A DNA stretch of 64,000 nucleotides from Trichloromonas sp034006665 (GTDB taxonomy: Bacteria > Desulfobacterota > Desulfuromonadia > Desulfuromonadales > Trichloromonadaceae), in NCBI RefSeq assembly GCF_034006665.1, contig NZ_JAVESI010000011.1, positions 1 to 64,000 on the forward strand, read 5' to 3'. Below, piece by piece: positions 56,122 through 64,000 of this stretch. The first letter of the stretch is position 1. The number at the start of each line of letters is the position of its first letter. The notes beneath the pieces were generated by a model. That model was not told the origin of the DNA and made no database searches. It saw only the letters and a program-made list of their open reading frames with translations. Position numbers and translations under genes: made by a program.

Positions 56122-57624
56122 ATGAAAGGTATGGATATTATGGAAGATCTGAACGATATTTTAGTACAGCGACGGGCCAAGCTGGAGGAATTGCGCGGCG
56201 CCGGGATCAATCCCTACGCCAACGATTTTTCCGTAACGCACACTTCGGCAGAGGTGGCCGGCGCCCACGAAGAGGATGATGCCGCCGCCTTGGAAGGCTG
56301 CGACGAGCGCTACGTCGTCGCCGGTCGGATTATGGCCCGGCGCGATTTCGGCAAGGCCGCTTTTATTCAGCTTCAGGACCGCAAGGGGCGCCTGCAGGTC
56401 TACGTCGGCCGAGACAATATCGGTGAAGAGGCCTTCGCGCTCTTTCGTAAGCTTGACCTCGGTGATGTCGTCGGTCTTTCCGGTACGCCCTTCCGGACCA
56501 AGACCGGCGAACTCTCCCTGCGTGCCGACGCCCTGCGTCTGCTGAGCAAATCGTTGCAGGTGCTGCCGGAAAAATGGCACGGCCTGACCGACGTGGAGAC
56601 CCGTTACCGCCAGCGTTATCTCGATATGATCGTCAATCCCGCCGTGCGCGAGGTCTTTCTCAAGCGCAGCCGGATCATTGGTCTGATCCGCGAGTTCATG
56701 ATGCGTCACGACTTTCTCGAAGTCGAGACGCCGATGATGCAGCCCATCGCCGGTGGGGCGACGGCCAAGCCCTTCGTCACCCACCACAACACCCTGAAGA
56801 TGGATCTCTTTCTGCGCATCGCGCCGGAGCTCTATCTCAAGCGGCTGGTGGTCGGCGGCTTCGAGCGGGTTTTCGAGATCAACCGCAACTTCCGCAACGA
56901 GGGGATTTCCATACAGCATAACCCCGAATTCACCATGATGGAATTCTACCGGGCCTACGCGACCTACCACGACCTGATGGACTTCACCGAGGAACTGATT
57001 TGCCACGTTGCCCAACAGCTCTGCGGCAACCTGGTTATTCCTTACGGCGGCAAGAGCGTTGACCTGACCCCTCCCTGGGACCGGCTCACGGTCAAGGAAG
57101 CGATCATCAAGTACGGCCAGATCGATCCCGCCGTTCTTGAAGACCGTGACCGCGCCTACGCTTACGCCCAGTCTTTGGGGTTGGAGCTGGATAAAAACAT
57201 CGGTTACGGCAAACTCCTCACCGAACTCTTCGACGAGGTGGCCGAGCCCAAGCTCTGGCAGCCGACCTTTATCACCGAATATCCCACGGAGGTTTCCCCG
57301 CTGTCGCGGAAGAATGAGGCCAACCCCGAGGTGGTCGACCGCTTCGAACTCTTTATCGTCGGTCGCGAGTTGGCCAATGCCTTTTCCGAGTTGAACGATC
57401 CCCTCGATCAGAAGGAGCGCTTCCTCAAGCAGCTGGCCGAGAAGGAGGCCGGCGACGAGGAGGCTCACGCTATGGACGAGGACTACATCCGCGCCCTCGA
57501 ATACGGCATGCCGCCCACCGCCGGAGAGGGGATCGGCATCGACCGGCTGGTCATGCTGCTTACCGACTCAGCGTCGATCCGCGACGTGATTCTCTTTCCC
57601 CAACTGCGTCCGGAAAGCAAATAA
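56122..57624 (+). CDS. lysS: Lysyl-tRNA synthetase, class II
   Basis: 500 residues. The N-terminal OB-fold anticodon-binding domain (YVVAGRIMARRDFGKAAF, LQDRKGRLQVYVG) is followed by the class II catalytic domain: motif 1 with ETPMMQPIAGGATAKPF, motif 2 FEINRNFRNEGISIQHNPEF, and motif 3 GIGIDRLVMLLTD. Charges tRNA-Lys. Three in-frame ATGs lie at 56122, 56131 and 56140; the third (MEDLNDIL) has AAAGG about 10 nt upstream and matches the usual N-terminus, so the true start may be 56140. Confidence 0.96.
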   Translation: MKGMDIMEDLNDILVQRRAKLEELRGAGINPYANDFSVTHTSAEVAGAHEEDDAAALEGCDERYVVAGRIMARRDFGKAAFIQLQDRKGRLQVYVGRDNIGEEAFALFRKLDLGDVVGLSGTPFRTKTGELSLRADALRLLSKSLQVLPEKWHGLTDVETRYRQRYLDMIVNPAVREVFLKRSRIIGLIREFMMRHDFLEVETPMMQPIAGGATAKPFVTHHNTLKMDLFLRIAPELYLKRLVVGGFERVFEINRNFRNEGISIQHNPEFTMMEFYRAYATYHDLMDFTEELICHVAQQLCGNLVIPYGGKSVDLTPPWDRLTVKEAIIKYGQIDPAVLEDRDRAYAYAQSLGLELDKNIGYGKLLTELFDEVAEPKLWQPTFITEYPTEVSPLSRKNEANPEVVDRFELFIVGRELANAFSELNDPLDQKERFLKQLAEKEAGDEEAHAMDEDYIRALEYGMPPTAGEGIGIDRLVMLLTDSASIRDVILFPQLRPESK

Positions 57625-57626
57625 TT

Positions 57627-57704
57627 CCGTGTGGGGTGCGGCGTGAGGGGTGAGGTGTGAACCTTTTTCCTGCGCTTCACCCCACACCCCTTACTCCTCA
57701 CGGA
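57627..57704. repeat. Cluster of GTGNGGR-type short repeats forming an inverted structure
   Basis: Between lysS and the Lol permease, GTGTGGGGTG, GTGAGGGGTGAGGTGTGA and, on the other strand, CCGTGAGGAGTAAGGGG and TGTGGGGTGAA are built of near-heptameric G-rich units. The two halves (57627-57662, 57676-57704) can pair across a short T-rich centre. It may act as a terminator or be a mobile repeat. Confidence 0.5.
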
Positions 57705-57711
57705 AGTCTTC

Positions 57712-58965
57712 ATGGGTTACGAGTGGTTTGTCAGCCTGCGCTACCTGCGGGCCAAGCGCAAGCAGACCTTTATCTCGGTCATCTCCTTCATTTCCACCGC
57801 CGGCGTGACCCTTGGGGTGGCGGCCCTGATCTTGGTTCTCGCGGTCATGACCGGTTTTCACGACGGCGTCCGTCAACAGATTCTCGGTAACATTCCCCAC
57901 GTTCTGGTTCAGAAGCATGGCGAGGAGCTCTCCGGCTACCGGCAACTGATTGAGCAGGCGCTGGTCGCCTCGCCGTGCATCAAAGAGGCTCGCCCCTATG
58001 TCTCCAAGGAAGCGATGCTGCTCTCTCGCAACAACGTGGCGGCAGTGAGCGTCAAGGGGGTGGAACGGGGCAATAAGGTTTTCGATCAGCCCTTTCTCAC
58101 CGTCGATGCCCGGGATGTGCAGGATCTGGTCTTCAGCGAAGGGGAAGGTCTTCCCGGTCTGGTCATCGGCATCGATACGGCGGCTACCCTCGGGGTCGCC
58201 GTCGGGGATGTGATCAACGTTATCCCGCCCATGTTTACCATCACCCCCTTCGGTATGATTCCCAAGATGAAGCCCTTCCGGGTGGTGGCCATCACCAGCC
58301 GGCGCGGCGGCTTTCTCGATACCTACTACGCCTATATGGCCCTGCCCCAGGCGCAGTTGCTGATCGATGCCGGGGAGCGGGTCTCGGGCATCGAGATCGA
58401 GGTCGACTCCTTTGATCACGCCACGGCGGTGGCCCAAGAACTGCGCGGGGTCTTCGCCTATCCCCATGTGGTTCGCTCCTGGGAGGATCTCTTCGGCTCT
58501 TTTCTTTCCGCCCTCAAGCTGGAGAAGCTCGGCCTGTTCATCGTCCTCGGTATTATCGTGCTTGTTGCCGCCTTCAACATCGCCACCACCCTGATCATGG
58601 TTGTCATGGAAAAGCAGAAGGATATCGCCATTTTGCGGTCGGTCGGCGCGACTTCGCGGAGCATCATGGCGATCTTCGTGCTCGAAGGCTTGATTATCGG
58701 CACCCTCGGCACCTCCCTGGGGACCGGCCTTGGTCTGCTTTTGGCGAAGAATGCCGACCCCATCATCAAGTGGATCGAAGGGACTTTCGGCCTGCGTATT
58801 TTCGACCAGGCGGTCTACGGCATGGATCATTTCCCCTCGGTCGTCAACTCCCAGGACGTTATCGCCGTGATCGTCGTCGCCATGAGCATTTCCCTGTTGG
58901 CCACCATCTATCCCGCCTGGCGGGCGGCGCGCATGGACCCCGCCGAGGCGTTGCGTTACGAGTGA
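57712..58965 (+). CDS. lolC: Lipoprotein-releasing ABC transporter permease (LolC/LolE)
   Basis: 417 residues. An N-terminal membrane segment (FISVISFISTAGVTLGVAAL), a large periplasmic MacB-like domain (about 45-265), then three membrane segments in the FtsX domain (LGLFIVLGIIVLVAAFNIA, MEKQKDIAILRSVGAT, and the C-terminal PAWRAARMDPAEALRYE). With LolD it extracts mature lipoproteins from the inner membrane. Only one LolC/E gene is present, so it likely works as a homodimer (LolF-like). Followed 12 nt later by lolD. Confidence 0.92.
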   Translation: MGYEWFVSLRYLRAKRKQTFISVISFISTAGVTLGVAALILVLAVMTGFHDGVRQQILGNIPHVLVQKHGEELSGYRQLIEQALVASPCIKEARPYVSKEAMLLSRNNVAAVSVKGVERGNKVFDQPFLTVDARDVQDLVFSEGEGLPGLVIGIDTAATLGVAVGDVINVIPPMFTITPFGMIPKMKPFRVVAITSRRGGFLDTYYAYMALPQAQLLIDAGERVSGIEIEVDSFDHATAVAQELRGVFAYPHVVRSWEDLFGSFLSALKLEKLGLFIVLGIIVLVAAFNIATTLIMVVMEKQKDIAILRSVGATSRSIMAIFVLEGLIIGTLGTSLGTGLGLLLAKNADPIIKWIEGTFGLRIFDQAVYGMDHFPSVVNSQDVIAVIVVAMSISLLATIYPAWRAARMDPAEALRYE

Positions 58966-58977
58966 GCGAGAACTGAC

Positions 58978-59643
58978 GTGATAGAAGCGCAAGGATTGAA
59001 CAAGAGTTTCGGGACCAGCGACGGTCGGGTGGACGTCTTGCGCGGCATCGACCTGCGCATCGAGCGGGGCGAACGGGTCGGCGTGGTCGGCACCTCGGGG
59101 GCCGGTAAGACGACCCTGATGCACATCCTCGGTGCCCTCGATCGCCCCACTTCGGGGACGGTGCGTTTCGACGGTGAGGATATTTTTGCCCTCAAGGGGG
59201 CGGCTCTTGACGCTTTCCGTAACCGTACCGTCGGTTTCGTCTTCCAGTTCCATCAACTCCTCCCTGAGTTTACCGCCCTGGAGAACGTCATGATGCCGGC
59301 CTTGGTGGCGCGCAAGAGTTTCCGCGAGGCGATTCCCATGGCGGCGAAACTGCTTGGGGAGGTCGGTCTCGGCCACCGTCTCAAGCACAAGCCGGGACAG
59401 CTCTCCGGGGGGGAGCAGCAGCGTGTCGCCATCGCCCGCGCCCTGGTCATGTCCCCCCGGGTGCTTCTCGCCGACGAACCGACGGGGAATCTCGACAGCG
59501 GCACCTCCGCCGAAATCTACCGACTGCTCGACGAGATTCACCAGAGCCGGGAGTTGACCATGGTCGTGGTGACCCACAGCGAAAGACTGGCAGGTCGTCT
59601 CGACCGCGTTCTGCGCATGGTCGACGGGCGTCTGGCGGCGTGA
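58978..59643 (+). CDS. lolD: Lipoprotein-releasing ABC transporter ATP-binding protein LolD
   Basis: 221 residues. Walker A GTSGAGKTTLMHILG (about 39), Q-loop VFQFHQLLPEFTALENV, signature LSGGEQQRVAIARAL, Walker B VLLADEPTGNLD, and H-loop VVVTHS: a complete MacB/LolD-type ATPase. The family marker after the Q-loop (FHQLLPEFTA) fits LolD. The start is GTG at 58978, with no ATG before the conserved N-terminus. Works with the permease encoded just upstream. Confidence 0.93.
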   Translation: MIEAQGLNKSFGTSDGRVDVLRGIDLRIERGERVGVVGTSGAGKTTLMHILGALDRPTSGTVRFDGEDIFALKGAALDAFRNRTVGFVFQFHQLLPEFTALENVMMPALVARKSFREAIPMAAKLLGEVGLGHRLKHKPGQLSGGEQQRVAIARALVMSPRVLLADEPTGNLDSGTSAEIYRLLDEIHQSRELTMVVVTHSERLAGRLDRVLRMVDGRLAA

Positions 59644-59673
59644 CCGCGGCGCGTCGCTCTTGGGGTTTTTGGT

Positions 59674-59702
59674 TTGCACGACGACGTGGATTAACTTATA
59701 AT
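59674..59702 (+). promoter_or_regulatory. Sigma-70 promoter upstream of bamA
   Basis: TTGCAC (59674-59679), exactly 17 nt, and a consensus TATAAT (59697-59702), 45 nt before bamA. It would give bamA-ompH-lpxD-fabZ a transcript independent of lolCD. Confidence 0.65.
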
Positions 59703-59746
59703 ATCGCGATTTTTAAACTGACGTCCTTTCTCTGGAGACCTGTGGA

Positions 59747-61984
59747 ATGCTTTTACGACTGCTGACCATCCTGCTGTTGCTGCCGTCCCTGGCCTGGTCC
59801 GCGTCGACCATCGGCGAGGTGAGCATCGAGGGGGCCGTCCGGGTCGAACAGTCGGCAATTCGTGCTCTGCTTTCGGCCAAGCCCGGCACGGACTATGATC
59901 CGGAGACGGTGGACCGGGATCTGCGAGCGATTTTTGGCATGGGCCGTTTCAGGGATGTCACCGCCGAGATCGATGAACGGGAAGGCGCGGTGCTGCTCAC
60001 CTATCGCGTGGTGGAACGTCCCCTGGTGCGCAAGGTGGAATTCGCCGGCAACGAAGAATTCAAGGTGGACAAGCTGCGCGGCCTGGTGGTGGTGAAAACT
60101 CCGGACATCTACGATCCGGAGCAGGTCGACAAGAGCGTCGACGCCCTGCGGAAAGCCTATCAGGAAGAGGGCTATCACGCCGTGGCGATCACTCCCCAGG
60201 TCGAGATCAACGAGCGCAACGAAGCGATCGTCACCTTCGACGTCAAGGAAGGGGACAAGGTTCTTGTCGATGTCATCCGTTTCGAAGGCAATACCATCTT
60301 CACCGACAAGGAACTGCGCAAGGCCATGGAGACCAAGGAACGCTGGTTGTTTTCTTGGATGACCGGGCGCGGCAAGTTCAACGAAGATGTCCTCAAGGAC
60401 GACCTAGAACGGGTCGCCGACCTCTACTACAATGTAGGCCACGTGCGGGTCAAGGTGCGTCAGCGTCACGTCAAACTCACTGAGGACAATCGTTACATGG
60501 ATATCCTCATCGAAGTCGAGGAAGGCCCCCAGTTCATGGTCGGCAAACTCGATGTCATCGGTGATCTACTCAAGGACAAGAAGGATATCCTCAACCTCTC
60601 CCTGCTCAAGGAGGACGAGGTTTTCAGCCGCAAACTGCTGCGGGAGAGCGTCTCCGCCATCAGCGACCTCTATGCCGACCAGGGTTACGCCTACGTCAAC
60701 GTGACGCCGGTGACCAAGGTCGACGGCGAACGCCTGCTCATCGATATCGCTTACGATGTGGAGCAGGGCGCCCAAGTCACTATCGACCGCATCAATATCG
60801 CCGGCAACACCAAAACCCGCGACAAGGTTATCCGTCGCGAGTTGAAGGTGACCGAAGGCGACCTCTACAGCGCCGCCAAACTCAAGGAAAGTCGCCGGCG
60901 GGTCAACAATCTCGGTTTCTTCGAGGAGGTCAACATCACCAATAAGGAGGGGGCGGACGATTCCCATATGGAGGTCGACGTCGACGTCAAGGAACGACCG
61001 ACTGGAACCTTCAGCCTCGGCGCCGGCTATTCTTCGGTGGACGGCGTCATCGGCCAGGGCTCCATCTCCCAGGACAACTTCCTGGGGAAATCCTGGAAAC
61101 TCAATCTGGCCGGATCCTTTGGCGGCAGGAGCACGACCTATCAGGTTGGTCTGCTCGACCCGTACTTCCTTGACATGAATATGGCCCTGGGTTTCGATCT
61201 TTATCGGACCAACCGCGAATGGAATGACTTCACCCGCGATGCGACCGGCGGCGCGCTCAAGCTCGGTTTTCCGGTGGGAGAGTACAATCGCGCCTTCTTT
61301 GTCTACCGTCTTGAACAGAAGGAAATCTCCGACGTAGACGATACGGCGACCCAGACCCTCAAGGACGAAGAGGCCAAAGGGGAGGTTCTGATTTCCTCCC
61401 TGCTTTCCTCTTTTACCCGCAATACCACCGACTACCATCTTGATCCGACGACCGGTTACGTAGCGGAAGGTTCCATCGAATTTGCCGGACTTGGCGGCGA
61501 CGAGAAGTTCGTGAAATACATCGCCGATTACCGGCATTTTTGGCCGGTTTTCTGGGGCACGGTCTTTTCCGTGCACGGTCAGGTCGGCTACATTTCGCAA
61601 GTTGGCGGCGAAGAGATCCCCGTCGATGAACGCTTCTACCTCGGTGGCTTGAATTCGCTGCGCGGTTTCAAGAGCCGTGAGGTCGGTCCTTACGATCAGG
61701 CCAATGACGAGTATACCGGCGGCGAAAAGGCGGCTTTTTTCAACATCGAATATCTTTTTCCCATTCTCAAGGATGCGGGGCTCAAGGGGGTGGTGTTCTT
61801 CGACGGCGGCAACGCCTGGGGTGAAGATGAGGAATATTTTTCCGAAATGCGTTACAGTGTCGGCGCGGGGCTGCGCTGGATGAGTCCGATGGGACCGCTG
61901 CGCCTGGAGTGGGGGTATAACCTCGACCCCATGGACTACGAAGATACCTCGGAATTCGAGTTTTCAATCGGCAAATTCTATTAA
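59747..61984 (+). CDS. bamA: Outer membrane protein assembly factor BamA
   Basis: 745 residues. Signal peptide (LLTILLLLPSLAWSA), five POTRA domains (about 22-420; for example VSIEGAVRVEQSAI, VEFAGNEEFKVDKL, VIRFEGNTIFTDKEL, INIAGNTKTRDKVI), then a 16-strand barrel with VDERFYLGGLNSLRGFKSREVGP (the LGG..SLRGF / RGF signature; shown as RFYLGGLNSLRGF). It inserts beta-barrel proteins into the outer membrane. It ends SIGKFY; the final residue is Tyr instead of the commoner Phe or Trp. Followed by ompH 18 nt later. Confidence 0.95.
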   Translation: MLLRLLTILLLLPSLAWSASTIGEVSIEGAVRVEQSAIRALLSAKPGTDYDPETVDRDLRAIFGMGRFRDVTAEIDEREGAVLLTYRVVERPLVRKVEFAGNEEFKVDKLRGLVVVKTPDIYDPEQVDKSVDALRKAYQEEGYHAVAITPQVEINERNEAIVTFDVKEGDKVLVDVIRFEGNTIFTDKELRKAMETKERWLFSWMTGRGKFNEDVLKDDLERVADLYYNVGHVRVKVRQRHVKLTEDNRYMDILIEVEEGPQFMVGKLDVIGDLLKDKKDILNLSLLKEDEVFSRKLLRESVSAISDLYADQGYAYVNVTPVTKVDGERLLIDIAYDVEQGAQVTIDRINIAGNTKTRDKVIRRELKVTEGDLYSAAKLKESRRRVNNLGFFEEVNITNKEGADDSHMEVDVDVKERPTGTFSLGAGYSSVDGVIGQGSISQDNFLGKSWKLNLAGSFGGRSTTYQVGLLDPYFLDMNMALGFDLYRTNREWNDFTRDATGGALKLGFPVGEYNRAFFVYRLEQKEISDVDDTATQTLKDEEAKGEVLISSLLSSFTRNTTDYHLDPTTGYVAEGSIEFAGLGGDEKFVKYIADYRHFWPVFWGTVFSVHGQVGYISQVGGEEIPVDERFYLGGLNSLRGFKSREVGPYDQANDEYTGGEKAAFFNIEYLFPILKDAGLKGVVFFDGGNAWGEDEEYFSEMRYSVGAGLRWMSPMGPLRLEWGYNLDPMDYEDTSEFEFSIGKFY

Positions 61985-62002
61985 AAGGCGAGGAGATTGG
62001 GT

Positions 62003-62530
62003 ATGAAACGTTTGGTAGGGCTGGTTCTGGTCGGCTTTTTGGCAATGGCGACTTCCGCTTTCGCGGCGGAAGGAAAGATCGGCTTCGTCGATCTGCAGAA
62101 GGCCCTGAATTTCTCCCAGGCGGGCAAGGCCGCTAAGGAGACGATTTCGAAAAAGGTCAAGGATTACGAGGGGACCATCGAAGGGAAGAAAGCGGAACTG
62201 CAGAAACTCAAGGACGAACTGGAGAAACAGGCGGTTCTTCTTTCCGAGCAGGCGCGCTCTGAAAAAGAGCGGGACTACCAGCAGAAGCTGAAGGACTTCC
62301 AGCGCTTCACCAAGGATATCCAGGAAGAGCTGCAACGTTCCGATGCCGATTACACCCGCCAGATCCTTGAGAAGATTCTCAAACTGATCGCCGAGATGGG
62401 CAAGGCCCAAGGCTATACCGTGATTCTGGAAAAATCGGAAAGCTCTCTGCTCTATGCGGACGATGCGATCGATCTGACCGACGCGGTGATCAAGGCCTAC
62501 GACGAACAGCACAAGAAGGGCAGCAATTAG
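62003..62530 (+). CDS. skp: OmpH/Skp-family periplasmic chaperone
   Basis: 175 residues. Signal peptide MKRLVGLVLVGFLAMATSAFA, then EGKIGFVDLQKALNFSQAG, a long coiled coil rich in Lys/Glu/Leu (about 45-125), and ILEKILKLIAEMGKAQGYTVILEKSE (ending YTVILEKSESSLLY), the Skp layout. It carries unfolded outer-membrane proteins to BamA, encoded just upstream. The ATG at 62003 with GAGGAG 7 nt upstream is preferred over a TTG two codons earlier. Confidence 0.92.
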   Translation: MKRLVGLVLVGFLAMATSAFAAEGKIGFVDLQKALNFSQAGKAAKETISKKVKDYEGTIEGKKAELQKLKDELEKQAVLLSEQARSEKERDYQQKLKDFQRFTKDIQEELQRSDADYTRQILEKILKLIAEMGKAQGYTVILEKSESSLLYADDAIDLTDAVIKAYDEQHKKGSN

Positions 62531-62542
62531 CGGGAGGTTGTT

Positions 62543-63574
62543 TTGGCAACGCTGAAGGAACTGGCCGCGCTGGTCGGCGGCAAGGTCGTGGGCGACGAAC
62601 AGCTTGAAGTGATCCGGGTGGCGCCCCTGAATGCCGCCCGTCCCGGGGATATTACCTTCGTGGCTTCACCGAAGCATCTCGGCGGTCTCAGGGGAACTCA
62701 GGCTTCGGCCGTGATCCTCTTCCCCGGGGCTGATGCCGGCCCGCTGCCGGCGATCGTCTGCGACAATCCCTATCTGGCCTTCGCTAAGGTCCTGACCCAT
62801 CTGCAGGTCCGGCGACCCGCGACTCGGGGCGTGCTCCCCGGGGCGCGGGTCGCCGAGAGTGCCCAGCTCGGCGCTGATGTGACGATTCATCCTGGGTGCG
62901 TGGTCGGCGAACGGGTGCGGATCGGTGCCGGCACCATTCTTTATCCCCAGGTCGTCCTTTATGACGATGTCGTGATCGGCGACGACTGCACCCTCCACGC
63001 CGGAGTCATCGTGCGCGAAGGCTGCCGCATCGGCCGACGGGTGATTCTGCAACCCGCCGCCGTCATCGGTTCCGACGGCTTCGGCTTCGCTCCCGACGGC
63101 GAGCACTATTTCAAGATTCCCCAGGTCGGCATCGTCGAAATCGAGGACGATGTGGAGATCGGCTCGGCCACTTGCGTTGACCGTGCCGCCTTGGGTGTCA
63201 CCCGCATCCGCCGGGGGGCGAAGATCGACAACTTGGTGCAGATCGCCCACAACGTGGTGGTGGGGGAGGATACGGTGATCGTCTCCCAGGTCGGCATCGC
63301 CGGCAGTACCGAGATCGGTCGGCACTGTACCTTCGGCGGGCAATCGGGGACAGTGGGGCATCTGAAGATCGGCGATCATGTCACCGTCGGCGGGCGCGGC
63401 GCCGTCACCGGCCATGTCCCGTCCAATAAAGTTATTTCCGGTACTCCGGCGATCGACCATCAGGACTGGCTGAAAGCTTCCATGGTCTTTGCCAAGCTTC
63501 CGGAGATGCGGCGAGAAATCAGCCGTCTTAAACGTCAGCTCGATGAGCTCACGGATAAAATCAAGGAGAGTTGA
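62543..63574 (+). CDS. lpxD: UDP-3-O-acyl-glucosamine N-acyltransferase
   Basis: 343 residues. An N-terminal uridine-binding domain (PGDITFVASPKHL) is followed by hexapeptide repeats (VTIHPGCVVGERVRIG, GSDGFGFAPDG), the catalytic His in VQIAHNVVVGEDT, and a C-terminal coiled helix (PEMRREISRLKRQLDEL). Third step of lipid A synthesis. The start is TTG at 62543 after GGGAGG; no ATG precedes the conserved MATLKELA. Between ompH and fabZ, the standard order. Confidence 0.94.
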   Translation: MATLKELAALVGGKVVGDEQLEVIRVAPLNAARPGDITFVASPKHLGGLRGTQASAVILFPGADAGPLPAIVCDNPYLAFAKVLTHLQVRRPATRGVLPGARVAESAQLGADVTIHPGCVVGERVRIGAGTILYPQVVLYDDVVIGDDCTLHAGVIVREGCRIGRRVILQPAAVIGSDGFGFAPDGEHYFKIPQVGIVEIEDDVEIGSATCVDRAALGVTRIRRGAKIDNLVQIAHNVVVGEDTVIVSQVGIAGSTEIGRHCTFGGQSGTVGHLKIGDHVTVGGRGAVTGHVPSNKVISGTPAIDHQDWLKASMVFAKLPEMRREISRLKRQLDELTDKIKES

Positions 63575-63579
63575 AGACG

Positions 63580-64000
63580 ATGGTTCTGAATACCGTGGAA
63601 ATCATGAAACATTTGCCCCATCGCTATCCCTTTCTGCTGGTCGACAAGATCGTTGAGGTCGAAGCGGGCAAGCGGATTGTCGGGATCAAGAACGTCACCA
63701 TCAACGAACCTTTCTTTCAAGGGCATTTCCCCGGGCATCCGATCATGCCGGGGGTGCTGATCATCGAAGCGATGGCCCAGGTCGGCGGACTCTTATCCCT
63801 GGTCAGCGGCGAGGTCGGGGAGGATAAGGTTACCTATTTCGTTGGGATCGACAACGCCAAGTTCCGCAAGCCGGTCGTCCCCGGCGATACCCTGCGCTTT
63901 GAACTGGAAAAGGTCAGTTGCCGGCGCGGGATCTACTGTTTCTCCGGCAAGGCCTATGTCGAGGGGACGCTGGTCGCCGAGGCGGAGCTGAAGGCGACCT
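63580..64000 (+). CDS. fabZ: 3-hydroxyacyl-ACP dehydratase FabZ (truncated by window end)
   Basis: The ATG at 63580 follows lpxD by 5 nt with AAGGAGA upstream. The 140 readable residues contain LPHRYPFLLVDKI, the catalytic His and conserved block FFQGHFPGHPIMPGVL with Glu in IIEAMAQVGG, and KFRKPVVPGD. Intact FabZ is about 145-150 residues, so only a few codons lie outside. It dehydrates 3-hydroxyacyl-ACP in fatty acid synthesis and shares the lipid A precursor with LpxA. The usual next gene would be lpxA, which in this genome is also present at 26.3 kb. Confidence 0.94.
   Translation, partial: MVLNTVEIMKHLPHRYPFLLVDKIVEVEAGKRIVGIKNVTINEPFFQGHFPGHPIMPGVLIIEAMAQVGGLLSLVSGEVGEDKVTYFVGIDNAKFRKPVVPGDTLRFELEKVSCRRGIYCFSGKAYVEGTLVAEAELKAT

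Overview
The window is one contiguous piece of a GC-rich Gram-negative chromosome. The best fit is a Desulfuromonadales / Geobacter-like deltaproteobacterium. The case rests on gene content rather than a marker gene: a pilB-pilT-pilC-pilS-pilR block, a DUF1015 protein, a PII-glutamine synthetase pair behind a sigma-54-type promoter, a malic enzyme-phosphotransacetylase fusion beside a TRAP dicarboxylate transporter, a YbeZ/PgpH/YbeY/DgkA/YbeX/Lnt cluster, and a Lol-Bam-Lpx outer-membrane cluster. No rRNA, tRNA or CRISPR array was seen.

Layout. 0-2.1 kb is a decayed segment: a truncated IS110-type transposase start, a HipB-like antitoxin with a broken hipA, and a PilY1-like remnant. 2.2-7.6 kb holds DUF1015, rnr, ribF and aroE, tightly packed. 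7.7-14.9 kb encodes the type IV pilus motor ATPases PilB and PilT, the platform protein PilC and the PilS/PilR two-component system; it ends in a ~120 bp inverted-repeat-bounded element where relatives usually carry pilA. 15.1-22.4 kb is an ion-transport block: an SLC13-type carrier with RCK_C domains, a secreted charge-rich protein, a Trk system with a split TrkA, and a KtrB/KtrA pair. A histidine kinase and a receiver-PAS-PAS-GGDEF-EAL protein follow KtrA with overlap or short gaps (22.4-26.3 kb). 26.3-29.4 kb has an lpxA, a DUF2148 protein and a hybrid receiver-histidine kinase.

29.7-32.8 kb is the nitrogen block glnB-glnA, interrupted by an apparently intact IS1595-family insertion sequence with perfect terminal repeats and a perfect 8 bp target duplication. 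thrC converges on glnA across a shared terminator. 34.7-40.1 kb carries dctPQM for C4-dicarboxylate-type uptake, convergent with a malic enzyme/Pta fusion. 40.4-47.7 kb has a phosphoesterase, ExbB/ExbD, a ROK kinase, phosphofructokinase, a GAF chemoreceptor and enolase. 47.9-54.8 kb is the YbeZ-PgpH-YbeY-DgkA/PAP2-YbeX-Lnt cluster, and 54.9-64 kb runs prfB (with its programmed frameshift), lysS, lolC/E, lolD, bamA, ompH/skp, lpxD and the start of fabZ, which runs off the window.

How the genes work together: the right third is a cell-envelope and translation region. The middle couples nitrogen assimilation with dicarboxylate uptake and anaplerotic/gluconeogenic carbon flow. The left-centre combines pilus motility with potassium homeostasis and c-di-GMP signalling. 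The observations most worth following are the K+ channel/c-di-GMP gene run, the fresh IS in glnBA, the split TrkA, the missing pilA with its bordering repeat, the mixed active-site signature of the phosphofructokinase, and the ~100 nt pgpH/ybeY overlap. All functional calls come from reading motifs by eye; no database search was run.
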